Source: DASTCZ01 sp035308165
GTDB lineage: Bacteria; Acidobacteriota; Terriglobia; Acidiferrales; UBA7541
DNA: 64,000 nucleotides
Reading direction: 5' to 3'
NCBI GenBank assembly: GCA_035308165.1
Contig: DATGHC010000074.1
Coordinates: 1 to 64,000 of the forward strand
Every line of letters starts with the position of its first letter. The stretch's first letter is position 1. Below the pieces are notes generated by a model. The model was not told the DNA's origin, searched no databases, and saw only the letters and a program-made list of their open reading frames with translations. Positions 43,800-52,328 of the stretch are shown here, in pieces. Position numbers and translations under genes: made by a program.

Positions 43800-44279
43800 A
43801 TGGACCTGGAGCGGATTCGAGAAGCGGCCGAGCGCGTGGCCCGCACGGAAGGCGTGGAAGTCTGGGACGTCGAATGGAAAGTCGGCAGAGACCGCTTCCT
43901 TCGCGTCTACATTGACAAGCCCGATGGCGTCAGCCACGCCGATTGTCAGGCGGTCAGCGAGCAGTTGAGCGTGATCCTCGACATTGAGGATCTGGTCCCG
44001 GGCCCGCGGTATGTGCTGGAAATCAGCTCGCCGGGGCTGGACCGCTCCCTGTTCAAGGCAGAGCACTATGAGCGCTTTGCGGGACGGCTCGCAAAGATTT
44101 GGACGCACGAACCGGTAACACCCGGTGAAGGAGCAAGGCCGGTGAAATACCTGGAAGGACGGCTGGCGGGAGTCGCCGATGGGCGAATCCGAATCGCACT
44201 GGGAAAGAGTTCCGGCACGGGCGAAATGGAATTGCCTTTGGAAAATATTCGCAAAGCAAATTTGGTAGTCGAGTTTTAA
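43800..44279 (+). CDS. rimP: Ribosome maturation factor RimP
   Basis: The 159-residue protein shows both RimP domains: an N-terminal alpha/beta part (GVEVWDVEWKVGRDRFLRVYID, abbreviated; then DCQAVSEQLSVILD, YVLEISSPGLDRSL) and a C-terminal Sm-like barrel (LEGRLAGVADGRIRIAL, LPLENIRKANLVVEF). RimP aids maturation of the 30S subunit. It heads the operon; nusA starts 11 bp after its stop. No strong ribosome site is seen before the ATG, which is at the family's usual start. Confidence 0.95.
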   Translation: MDLERIREAAERVARTEGVEVWDVEWKVGRDRFLRVYIDKPDGVSHADCQAVSEQLSVILDIEDLVPGPRYVLEISSPGLDRSLFKAEHYERFAGRLAKIWTHEPVTPGEGARPVKYLEGRLAGVADGRIRIALGKSSGTGEMELPLENIRKANLVVEF

Positions 44280-44290
44280 GGTGAGGGCCA

Positions 44291-45808
44291 ATGGCCAGTC
44301 TGCTGTACCAAACAATCGAGCAGATCAGCCGCGAGAAGCATATCGAACCGGAGATCATCGTCGCGGCGATCGAAGACGCGATGGTGGTTGCCGCGCGGAA
44401 GTTTTACAAAACGGAAGAGGATCTGCGCGCCAAATTTGACCCCGAATCAGGACAGATAAGTGTGTTCGCAGTCCGCTCCGTTGTGGAGGAAGTAACCGAC
44501 CCCAACCGCGAATGGACACTCGCCGAAGCCAAGAAACAAGATCCCAACGCCGCCGTCGGCACCGATATTGTCATGTCCCGCCCCACCGATGTTTTGGGTC
44601 GCATCGCCGCGCAAACCGCCAAACAAGTCATCATGCAAAAGGTCCGTGAGGCGGAGCGCGACACCGTTTACAACGAATACATCGGCCGCATCGGCGAGAT
44701 GGTGAATTGCATCGTCAAGCGCACCGAAGGCCTGGATATCATTGTGGATTTGGGACGCACCGAAGCGCGCATGCCCAAGCGCGAACAATCGCGCCTGGAA
44801 ACCTACAATCTTGGCGAACGCCTGCGCGTCGTAATCCGCGCCGTGGACCGCGCGGCCAAGGGCCCGCAAGTAATCGTTTCACGCGCCGACCCAGTGCTGG
44901 TGCAGCGTTTGTTTGAAATGGAAGTTCCCGAAATTTACGATGGTACGGTGCAAATCCGCGCCACCGCGCGCGAAGCAGGCGAGCGCACCAAGATCGCCGT
45001 GCAAAGCCGCGACAAGGATGTGGATCCCGTCGGTGCCTGCGTGGGCATGAAGGGTATGCGCGTTCAGTCCATCATCCGCGAACTGCGCGGTGAAAAAATT
45101 GACATCATTCCCTACTCGGAAGAAACGATCGCTTTCGCTCAAAAGGCTCTTAGCCCGGCAAAAGTCACACGCGTCCAAATTGTGGACCCGGAAACAAAGA
45201 GCCTCGAAGTGATCGTCGAGGACACCCAGCTTTCGCTGGCCATCGGCAAAAAAGGACAAAACGTCCGCCTGGCCAGCAAGCTCATCGGCTGGAACATTGA
45301 CATCAAGAGCGAAGAAGAAAAGCGCCAGGAGCTGGAAGCTCAGATGGTCGCGCTTTCCGCGCCCGGCACCCCGCTCGCGGAGTTGGCCGGAGTTGGCCCC
45401 AAGACCATCGAAAAAATCGAAGCCGCGGGAATCACCACCATTGAGAAACTCGCCGACATGACGCCCGAGCAATTGATGGAAATTCCGGGCATCGGCGAGA
45501 AGATGATTGAAAAAATTCATCTCTCCGTGAAGGATTATTTTGAGGCGCTCGAGGCTCGTCAAGCCGCGGAAGCAGCCGCCGCAGCTGAAGCCGCCGCCAA
45601 CCCTGAATCGGCCGAAGCAGCGCCTGCTGCTGAGGGTGAAGCACCGGTCCCTGAAGCGGAAGCTTCAGACCAAGCTCCCTCTGAGAATCCTGTTGAAGCG
45701 GCCGCTCCTGAGCCAAGTGAAGAATCTCCCGGAGAAGCGACACCAACGGAACCCGAAGCCGCAGTGGAAGAATCTGAACCGGCCGATCCACGGCCAGATG
45801 AGGAATAG
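44291..45808 (+). CDS. nusA: Transcription termination/antitermination factor NusA
   Basis: The 505-residue protein has the NusA N-terminal domain (about 1-130), an S1 domain (about 135-200), two KH domains (about 205-345; MKGMRVQSIIRELRGEKIDI, shortened), and helix-hairpin-helix repeats (about 365-425: LAGVGPKTIEKIEAAGI, IPGIGEKMIEKIH). It ends with a long acidic Ala/Glu/Pro tail (about 430-505). NusA binds RNA polymerase and modulates pausing, termination and antitermination. The HhH plus acidic tail arrangement is longer than minimal NusA. Start follows AAGGTGAGGG. infB begins 12 bp after the stop. Confidence 0.96.
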   Translation: MASLLYQTIEQISREKHIEPEIIVAAIEDAMVVAARKFYKTEEDLRAKFDPESGQISVFAVRSVVEEVTDPNREWTLAEAKKQDPNAAVGTDIVMSRPTDVLGRIAAQTAKQVIMQKVREAERDTVYNEYIGRIGEMVNCIVKRTEGLDIIVDLGRTEARMPKREQSRLETYNLGERLRVVIRAVDRAAKGPQVIVSRADPVLVQRLFEMEVPEIYDGTVQIRATAREAGERTKIAVQSRDKDVDPVGACVGMKGMRVQSIIRELRGEKIDIIPYSEETIAFAQKALSPAKVTRVQIVDPETKSLEVIVEDTQLSLAIGKKGQNVRLASKLIGWNIDIKSEEEKRQELEAQMVALSAPGTPLAELAGVGPKTIEKIEAAGITTIEKLADMTPEQLMEIPGIGEKMIEKIHLSVKDYFEALEARQAAEAAAAAEAAANPESAEAAPAAEGEAPVPEAEASDQAPSENPVEAAAPEPSEESPGEATPTEPEAAVEESEPADPRPDEE

Positions 45809-45820
45809 TCTCCGAGGTCT

Positions 45821-48616
45821 ATGCCAGACGCCAATCAGATTCGGATCAACAACCTGGCCCGTGACCTGGAGGTCAAGGCTAAGGCAATCCTTGACTACCT
45901 CCCTGAGATAGGTGTCAAAGAAAAGAAGACGCACTCCAGCTCCATTGATGAGGCGGACGCGGAGAAAGTTCGTAAGCACTTCCAGCAAATCTCGGATGCC
46001 GAGGCCGCTGCCGAAGCCGCCGCGCTTAAGGAAAAAACGGATAAGGAAGCGGCGGCCAGGGCCGCGCGGACTCGTCCTGCCCCCGTTGCAGCGAAGCCCC
46101 CTGCCCCAGTCGCGGTTCCGGCCCCTCCGTCAACTGCTCCGCATGCCGTAACGCCCGTCGCCGCCACTCCAGCCGCGACAGTTCCTCATGTCGTGAAACC
46201 TTCTCCTGCCGCCGCGCCTCCGATTGCTGCGCGTCCCCCAGCCCCGGCCATTCCTGTTGCCAAACCCGTTGCTCCCGCGCCAATTTCAGCGACAGCTCCG
46301 CCGGCAATCAAACCAAGAATCCCTGCGGCACCCGGAACTCCTGCTCCTGTGGCCGCGAAGCCACCGGCAGTAAAGCCAGCAGCGCCCCGCCCGCCGATGC
46401 CTACCACCAACAAGCCGCCCATTGGGTCATCGCAAGGCCCGGTGCGCGGAATGCCTCTCCATCAACAAAGGCACCCTCAAGGGGGACGTCCCGGAGCGCC
46501 AGGCCAGATGCGCCCCGCCGCTGCCGGACAGCAAGGAAATGTCAGCCGCCCTGTTCCTGGGCGCCCGATAGGCCAACGTCCCGGCCAACCCGGTGGAGCC
46601 CCCGGAGGGCGTTACCCGCAGCGTCCCACAAGCCCCGGTGGCCGTCGGCCGATGACTCCAGGCGGTGAGCCGCCGCCGCTCGGCAAAGCTGAACCCGGAA
46701 AGCCAATTTACGAACGCAAGCCAGCCTCGCGTGCGCGCCCAACCATGGATCGCCGCTTTGAAGAGGGCGAGCGCAAGCTGCATCCGGTTCGCGCCCGGCC
46801 CGGAATGGGCGAGCGCCGCCCAACGCGCGCCGAAGCGCCACCGCCAGTTGAACGTCCGCCGCGGGAAATCACCATGACCGAAGGCGTCACCGTCCGGGAT
46901 TTGGCGGAAAAGCTGGACGTCCGCGCCAAAGATTTGCTGAAAGTTCTTCTGGATCGCGGAGTTTTCGCCAGCATCAATCAAGCACTCGATACCGCTACGG
47001 CCACCAGTTTGGCCGAAGCCTTCAATGGCATCGTCAAGGTTGTCACCTTTGAGGAAGAAGCCGTACAGGAAGTAGCCAAGGAAGAAAAGAGCGAGAACCT
47101 TGTCCCGCGCCCGCCCGTAGTAACGGTCATGGGTCACGTGGACCACGGCAAAACTAGTTTGCTCGACGCTATCCGCGAAACGGATGTGGCCGGAGGCGAG
47201 GCTGGCGGAATCACGCAACACATCGGCGCTTATCAAGTGACCGTCCATGGACGGAAGGTGGTCTTCATTGACACGCCGGGCCATGAAGCGTTCACCCGCA
47301 TGCGCGCGCGCGGCGCGAAAGTCACTGACATCGTCGTGCTGGTGGTTGCCGCGGATGATGGCGTGATGCCGCAGACTGTTGAAGCCATCGATCACGCCAA
47401 AGCGGCCGGTGTTCCCATCATCGTAGCCATCAATAAAATGGACGCTCCCGGCGCCGAGCCCGAGCGCGTACGCCGCCAGCTCTCGGATCGTGGCTTGCTA
47501 TCGGAAGAATGGGGCGGTGACACGGTAATGGTGGAAGTTTCCGCCAAGCAGAAAAAGAATCTCGATAAATTGTTGGAAATGATTTTGCTGGTGGCCGACA
47601 TGCGCGACCTGAAGGCCAATCCTTCGGCGCCCGGTAGCGGCACGGTGCTCGAATCCCGCGTGGATCGCGGCCGCGGCACCGTGGCCACCATGCTTGTGCA
47701 AAATGGCACGCTCGCTGCCGGCGACTTCTTCCTCTGTGGCGCGGTCTTCGGAAAAGTGCGGGCCATGTTTGACGATAAGGGCCAGGCGGTGAAGAGCGCC
47801 GGACCTGCCACACCCGTCGAAGTCATCGGCTTGCAGGGCATCCCCGACGCGGGCGATCAGTTCCACGTCACCGACGAAGCCAAGGCGCGCCATCTCACCG
47901 AGTTCCGCCAATCCAAAATTCGTGAGGCCACTCTCGCCCGCACCGCGGGCGCTCGTCTCACGCTCGACCAGTTGCATGAGCAGCTCAAGGCCGGAGAGGT
48001 CAAAGAGTTGCCGATTATTATCAAGGCGGACGTGCAGGGCACCGTTGAAGTGCTCTCGGAAATGCTGCCGAAACTTTCCACCGACCAGGTCAAGCTCAAG
48101 ATCATCCGAGCGGACGTCGGCGCCATCCGCGAATCCGATGTAATCCTTGCTTCCGCATCGAATGCCGTCATCATCGCCTTCAATGTTCGCCCCGAACGCA
48201 TGGCCGCGGAACTGGCGCAGCGCGAGCAGGTGGACATCCGTACGCATTCCATCATTTATGAAGTCAGCGACGAAATTGACAAAGCTCTCAAGGGCTTGCT
48301 CGAACCGGTATTCAAGGAAACGGTTCTCGGCCACGCCGAAGTGCGCAACGTTTTCCGCATCAAGGGCACCGGCACCGTGGCGGGATGTTACGTGGTCGAC
48401 GGCATCCTCAAGCGCGACGCGCAGGTGCGCGTGGTCCGCGATGGCGCCGTCATTTACACCGGGCGCCTCAATTCCTTGAAGCGCTTCAAGGACGACGCCA
48501 CGGAAGTTCGCACTGGCTTTGAGTGCGGCGCCGGCGTCCAGAATTTCAATGACGTGAAAGTCGGCGACACATTGGAGTGCTTCGCCGTGCAAAAGATCGC
48601 CTACGCCGAAGCGTAA
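45821..48616 (+). CDS. infB: Translation initiation factor IF-2
   Basis: The 931-residue GTPase delivers initiator tRNA to the 30S subunit. It has an N-terminal IF2_N motif (IRINNLARDLEVKAKAILD), a long Pro/Ala/Arg-rich linker (about 75-345), a second IF2_N region (TVRDLAEKLDVRAKDLLKVL), and the G-domain from about residue 434 with GHVDHGKTS, DTPGHEAF and NKMD, followed by domains II, III and IV. The linker is unusually rich in proline, a common feature of high-GC IF-2 proteins. It follows nusA directly. Confidence 0.96.
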   Translation: MPDANQIRINNLARDLEVKAKAILDYLPEIGVKEKKTHSSSIDEADAEKVRKHFQQISDAEAAAEAAALKEKTDKEAAARAARTRPAPVAAKPPAPVAVPAPPSTAPHAVTPVAATPAATVPHVVKPSPAAAPPIAARPPAPAIPVAKPVAPAPISATAPPAIKPRIPAAPGTPAPVAAKPPAVKPAAPRPPMPTTNKPPIGSSQGPVRGMPLHQQRHPQGGRPGAPGQMRPAAAGQQGNVSRPVPGRPIGQRPGQPGGAPGGRYPQRPTSPGGRRPMTPGGEPPPLGKAEPGKPIYERKPASRARPTMDRRFEEGERKLHPVRARPGMGERRPTRAEAPPPVERPPREITMTEGVTVRDLAEKLDVRAKDLLKVLLDRGVFASINQALDTATATSLAEAFNGIVKVVTFEEEAVQEVAKEEKSENLVPRPPVVTVMGHVDHGKTSLLDAIRETDVAGGEAGGITQHIGAYQVTVHGRKVVFIDTPGHEAFTRMRARGAKVTDIVVLVVAADDGVMPQTVEAIDHAKAAGVPIIVAINKMDAPGAEPERVRRQLSDRGLLSEEWGGDTVMVEVSAKQKKNLDKLLEMILLVADMRDLKANPSAPGSGTVLESRVDRGRGTVATMLVQNGTLAAGDFFLCGAVFGKVRAMFDDKGQAVKSAGPATPVEVIGLQGIPDAGDQFHVTDEAKARHLTEFRQSKIREATLARTAGARLTLDQLHEQLKAGEVKELPIIIKADVQGTVEVLSEMLPKLSTDQVKLKIIRADVGAIRESDVILASASNAVIIAFNVRPERMAAELAQREQVDIRTHSIIYEVSDEIDKALKGLLEPVFKETVLGHAEVRNVFRIKGTGTVAGCYVVDGILKRDAQVRVVRDGAVIYTGRLNSLKRFKDDATEVRTGFECGAGVQNFNDVKVGDTLECFAVQKIAYAEA

Positions 48617-48787
48617 ATCAGTTCTTACCTTGCGCGCCGAATCTTGACTTTGATGTGCGCTTTCTAGGGTCTCGGGGCTTCAGCTCCAGGATTTTGGGAT
48701 GAGCTCTTAGGGGTTTTAACCACGGAAACGTAACGGCAATTCGTATTTCGGCTGCGGGCAGTTCCCTTCCGCGGCCCGGTTCAGGCA

Positions 48788-49069
48788 ATGTCCATAGGTC
48801 TGCTGACGCTCGAAGTTCATCTTCCCGAAGCACATTCGCTCAAAGATAAGCGCCAGGTCCTGCGCAGCTTAAAGGACCGACTGCGCGGCAAATTCAATGT
48901 CGCGGTCGCCGAATTGGAGCATCAGGACCTGTGGCAGCGTTTTACTGTGGGCATTGTGACCGTTGCCGACCAGCCCGGCTTTGTGGAGCATGCACTGCAA
49001 CAAGTACTGGAAGAAGCCGAGCGGCACCTGGGGCGCGATCTGGTCGAGCATCAGATCGAATTGCTTTAA
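48788..49069 (+). CDS. DUF503 (YlxP-like) protein
   Basis: The 93-residue protein matches the DUF503 family: GLLTLEVHLPEAHSLKDKRQ, VLRSLKDRLRGKFNVAVAE and FVEHALQQVLEEAERH. It is often encoded between infB and rbfA, as here, and its Bacillus homolog YlxP is near rbfA. It may act in ribosome maturation; the function is not established. It lies 171 bp after infB, a gap without a recognised feature, and 72 bp before rbfA. Confidence 0.87.
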   Translation: MSIGLLTLEVHLPEAHSLKDKRQVLRSLKDRLRGKFNVAVAELEHQDLWQRFTVGIVTVADQPGFVEHALQQVLEEAERHLGRDLVEHQIELL

Positions 49070-49141
49070 ACAAATCGAAAAGCTTTCCCCGCAACTTTGT
49101 TCGGATGGATTTATACTGTCTATTAAGTCGCGAGTTGAGCC

Positions 49142-49516
49142 ATGACCGTCGTCGGACACCGCCACGAACGTATCGCCGAAGAAATTCACCACGAAGTGGA
49201 TATCATGCTTGCGGGTGAACTGCGCGACCCGCGCCTCGATATCGGCATGACCGTCACCGAAGTGCGCGTCGGCCCCGACCTGAAGCAGGCCAGAGTATAC
49301 GTGGACATTGAGGGCACGCCCGAAGAGCAAACCGAGGCGCTGGCGGGACTCGAGGCCGCGGGCGGGTACATCCGCCATGAACTATGCGAGCGGCTGCAAA
49401 TCCGCCGCAGCCCTGAATTGCGCTTTTTCCTCGATACCTCCATCAGGGAAGCGCGCCGCATCGAAGAACTCCTGCGCCAGGTGAAACCCTCATCCAAACC
49501 GGGCGGGAATTCCTGA
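49142..49516 (+). CDS. rbfA: Ribosome-binding factor A
   Basis: The 124-residue KH-like protein has the RbfA pattern: HRHERIAEEIHHEVDIMLAG, DPRLDIGMTVTEVRVGPDLK, QARVYVDIEGTPEEQ, and RSPELRFFLDTSIREARRIEELL. RbfA binds the 30S subunit and aids 16S rRNA 5'-end maturation, especially in the cold. It lies between the DUF503 gene and truB, whose ATG is three bases after its stop. Confidence 0.94.
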   Translation: MTVVGHRHERIAEEIHHEVDIMLAGELRDPRLDIGMTVTEVRVGPDLKQARVYVDIEGTPEEQTEALAGLEAAGGYIRHELCERLQIRRSPELRFFLDTSIREARRIEELLRQVKPSSKPGGNS

Positions 49517-49519
49517 CGC

Positions 49520-50494
49520 ATGCCCCGCAAACAACAACCGGCGGCTTTTGACGGCGCGCTGGTGATGGACAAGCCCCGCGGAAAGACTTCGCACGACGTC
49601 GTCGAAGCTGTGCGCCGCATCGTCGGCTTCCGGCAAGTGGGGCATCTTGGCACGCTCGATCCTCTGGCTACCGGAGTTCTGGTATTGCTTCTCGGCCGCG
49701 CCACGCGGCTGGCTCAGTTCTACTCGGGCCGCCGCAAGCGCTATCTCGCCACCTTCCGCTTCGGCTATGCCACCGACACCTACGATGCGGACGGAACCGC
49801 GTCGGGTCCGGATTTGGCCCCCACTCTTGTCCGTGAGGAAGTAGAGAAGCTCGCCGCCCAGCTCACCGGAAGATATGAGCAAATGCCGCCCCCCTATTCA
49901 GCCAAAAAAATCCATGGGAAATCTGCGCATGAATTGGCGCGCAAAAATAAACCGGTGGAACTGAAGGCCGTTGAAATCGAAGTTTACGAATTCCGCGTCG
50001 ACCAAGTGGAAGGGCCGCGCGCGCGGGTCGCGATTGAATGCGCCGCGGGAACTTACATCCGTTCCATCGCCCATGAGATGGGAAAGCAACTCGGTTGCGG
50101 TGCGCACCTCGAGGAAATTTCGCGCACCGCGGTGGGCGAATTCACTCTCGATCGCGCCGTGAAAGTGGAAGAACTCGCGCAAGCTCAGAAAACCGGCAGG
50201 CTCGCCGATTGGATTCTGCCGCTCGAGCGTCTCCTTCCCGAGCTGCCCAAAATAATCGTGTTACCCATCGTCGAGCGCGCCGTGCGCCACGGCGCAAAAT
50301 TTAATGTGGTTCCTTCGCAGGTCCAACCAGGCCGCGTAGAGGTCGCGCAGGGCGCGCCTGCTGAACTCGACTCAGGCGAATGGAAACCCGCGCGGCTGCG
50401 CGTGTTCAGTGCCGAAGAAAAATTGCTCGCCATCGCCGAAGCGATCGTGCCTCGCACGTATCGCCCGGTGGTTGTTCTTTCCGCCGAAAACTAG
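49520..50494 (+). CDS. truB: tRNA pseudouridine-55 synthase
   Basis: The 324-residue protein isomerises U55 in the T-loop of tRNAs. It shows the TruB motifs LVMDKPRGKTSHDVV, the catalytic Asp in GHLGTLDPLATGVL, RRKRYLATFRFGYATDTYDA, MPPPYSAKKIHGKSAHELAR, and AAGTYIRSIAHEMGKQLG. The C-terminal extension (about 220-324) is PUA-like. It ends the operon and converges with the REC-PilZ genes; no terminator hairpin is visible in the 11-bp gap. Confidence 0.95.
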   Translation: MPRKQQPAAFDGALVMDKPRGKTSHDVVEAVRRIVGFRQVGHLGTLDPLATGVLVLLLGRATRLAQFYSGRRKRYLATFRFGYATDTYDADGTASGPDLAPTLVREEVEKLAAQLTGRYEQMPPPYSAKKIHGKSAHELARKNKPVELKAVEIEVYEFRVDQVEGPRARVAIECAAGTYIRSIAHEMGKQLGCGAHLEEISRTAVGEFTLDRAVKVEELAQAQKTGRLADWILPLERLLPELPKIIVLPIVERAVRHGAKFNVVPSQVQPGRVEVAQGAPAELDSGEWKPARLRVFSAEEKLLAIAEAIVPRTYRPVVVLSAEN

Positions 50495-50505
50495 CACGAC
50501 GATTC

Positions 50506-51213
50506 CTACTTGAGGTTCCACTCTCCGCTTTTTTCCGTAATCTCAAAACTGTATACGGTCAATCCGTTCTCGGGTTGTTCCACGTTTACGACTTTAGCCC
50601 GTCCCTTCATTTGCTGGCTATGCGGAAGCAATTCCACTTCAACCACCGTCCCCACTTCCAGGGGCACCGCCAGCACGCTACCAAAGCCTGACGCGCTTAA
50701 ATTGTCCGTGGAGGCCCGCACTTCAAAGTAATTTCCACGAACATCAGCCCCTCGCAACACCAGGTTCATCTTGACCGGAATGCGTGGCTTGGCGCTGCGC
50801 TCCTCCGCCTTCGCCTGCAGGAGTTCACTGATTCGATGCTTCAGCCGCTTGATGTCCACTGGTTTCTCGAAGTAATCCCTGGCTCCGAGGTCCAGACAGA
50901 ATTTCTTGTAGGTCTCGGCCGATTGCCCGGACAGCACGATGATGGGAATCATCGATGTGAAGCCCAGCGAAGCGATCGCCCCGCACAATTCCAGTCCCGA
51001 ATAGCGCGGCATGAACAAATCCAGAAGAACGCAGTCGGGGCGGTCCTGCACCACCTTCCCCAGGGCATGTTCGGGGGAGGCGACGTCAATCACGTCGTAG
51101 GTATCGGTCAGTCGAAATTTCAGGAACTTGCGGTAGCCGTCGTCGTCATCCACTATCAGCAGCTTGGGTCTTATCCCCGGAGCTCTTTCCGCGGATGTTT
51201 TTACTGTTTCCAT
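50506..51213 (-). CDS. Response regulator with PilZ-like output domain (second of pair)
   Basis: The 235-residue protein has a receiver domain (about 15-135; LIVDDDDGYRKF acidic pocket, phospho-Asp in CVLLDLFMPRYSG, switch SGQSAE, Lys in YFEKPVD) and a PilZ-like domain (about 145-230; KPRIPVKMNLVLRG, DNLSASGFGSVLAVPL). The c-di-GMP residues are incomplete: the RxxxR motif is altered and D/NxSxxG appears as NLSASG. It could respond to phosphorylation with weak or no c-di-GMP binding. It is a close paralog of the next gene upstream (51,327-52,049), same strand; the two probably share a transcript. Confidence 0.85.
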   Translation of the reverse strand: METVKTSAERAPGIRPKLLIVDDDDGYRKFLKFRLTDTYDVIDVASPEHALGKVVQDRPDCVLLDLFMPRYSGLELCGAIASLGFTSMIPIIVLSGQSAETYKKFCLDLGARDYFEKPVDIKRLKHRISELLQAKAEERSAKPRIPVKMNLVLRGADVRGNYFEVRASTDNLSASGFGSVLAVPLEVGTVVEVELLPHSQQMKGRAKVVNVEQPENGLTVYSFEITEKSGEWNLK

Positions 51214-51326
51214 AGTTCAGCGGTACCAGCACACCCTGGTGGTCTTCCAAAAGCATATCGAGAATGGCCTCAGGATGATATAGGCCGGTACAGAAGAGGT
51301 ATCAATCCGCGGGTGCCAACTCGCCG

Positions 51327-52049
51327 CTACTTTATGGCCCAATCGCCGTATTTTTCCGTAACTTTGAATCCGTATAACGTCAGTCCCTTGGTGCGCTGTT
51401 CAACGTGGACGACTTTGGCCCGTCCCACCATGCGGTCGTTCCCCGGCAGTAGCTCAACGTCAACCATCGACTCCTTGTCGATGGGAATCGCGGCAATGCA
51501 GGCAAATCCGTTGGCGCTCACATTCTCTGTGGTTGTACGCGCCTCAAAATAATCACCGCGCTTGTCAAAGCCCTTCAGCACCAGATTCATCCTCATGCGA
51601 ATGCGCGGCTCGGAGCGGCGCTCTTTCTTGGGACCCTGCAGGATCTCCGTCATGCGGGCTTGTAAAAGTTTGAAGTCTATGGGCTTCTCAAAAAAATCCC
51701 GCGCGCCTAAATTCAGGCAGAATTCCTTGTACACCTCCGCTGACTGCCCCGACATGACAATGATGGGTATCAACTGCGTGAAGCTGAGCGCGGACAAGGT
51801 TTGGCATAATTCCAGCCCGGAATACTGGGGCATCATCAAATCCAGCAGGATGCAGTCGGGGCGGTCTTGCAGCACCTTCCCAAGCGCGTGTTCCGGATTC
51901 GCGGCGTCAGTGACCTCGAAAGCGCCCGACAGCCGGGTTTTTAACAGTTTGCGAAACTGGTCGTCGTCATCGACAATCAGTATCTTCGGTTTTGTTCCAA
52001 CGGTCTTTTCTTTAGGTGTGTTTTCTATTTTTGCGGTATCAATGGTCAT
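51327..52049 (-). CDS. Response regulator with PilZ-like output domain (first of pair)
   Basis: The ~240-residue protein is parallel to its neighbour: receiver with LIVDDDDQFRKLL, phospho-Asp in CILLDLMMPQYSG, and FFEKPIDFK; then a PilZ-like domain with RRSEPRIRMRMNLVLKG and ENVSANGFACIAAIPI. Here the RxxxR-type motif is closer to canonical than in the paralog, so c-di-GMP binding is more plausible. The start is ATG 52049 or an in-frame ATG at 52064. The cognate kinase is unknown; the hybrid kinase at 5,621 is far away. Confidence 0.85.
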   Translation of the reverse strand: MTIDTAKIENTPKEKTVGTKPKILIVDDDDQFRKLLKTRLSGAFEVTDAANPEHALGKVLQDRPDCILLDLMMPQYSGLELCQTLSALSFTQLIPIIVMSGQSAEVYKEFCLNLGARDFFEKPIDFKLLQARMTEILQGPKKERRSEPRIRMRMNLVLKGFDKRGDYFEARTTTENVSANGFACIAAIPIDKESMVDVELLPGNDRMVGRAKVVHVEQRTKGLTLYGFKVTEKYGDWAIK

Positions 52050-52328
52050 TGGGCACCATCCCAAGCTGATGGCCTCTTATTAGCATAACCACTCCCCACT
52101 TCGGATGGTACTCGCGTCTTAAGAAAAGTTGGTGGTCGGTAGGTAAATCAGCAATAGTTCGATTTTTCGAGATACGTACCTCTTTAGTATATATACACAT
52201 GGAGGAACGCCCCTTTTCTCTCAGTCTCATCCGCAACGGGTTCAGGAACCTCCCGGCGCGGGCGCACTTGCAGGATTGGGTCGCATAAGGGAGAATGCGC
52301 TCGCCAATCCACACCTTTGGAGGATCCG

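Noticed and set aside
47498..48592. Long minus-strand open frame (364 codons) opposite infB
   Set aside because: Shadow of infB with no recognisable domain and no ribosome site.
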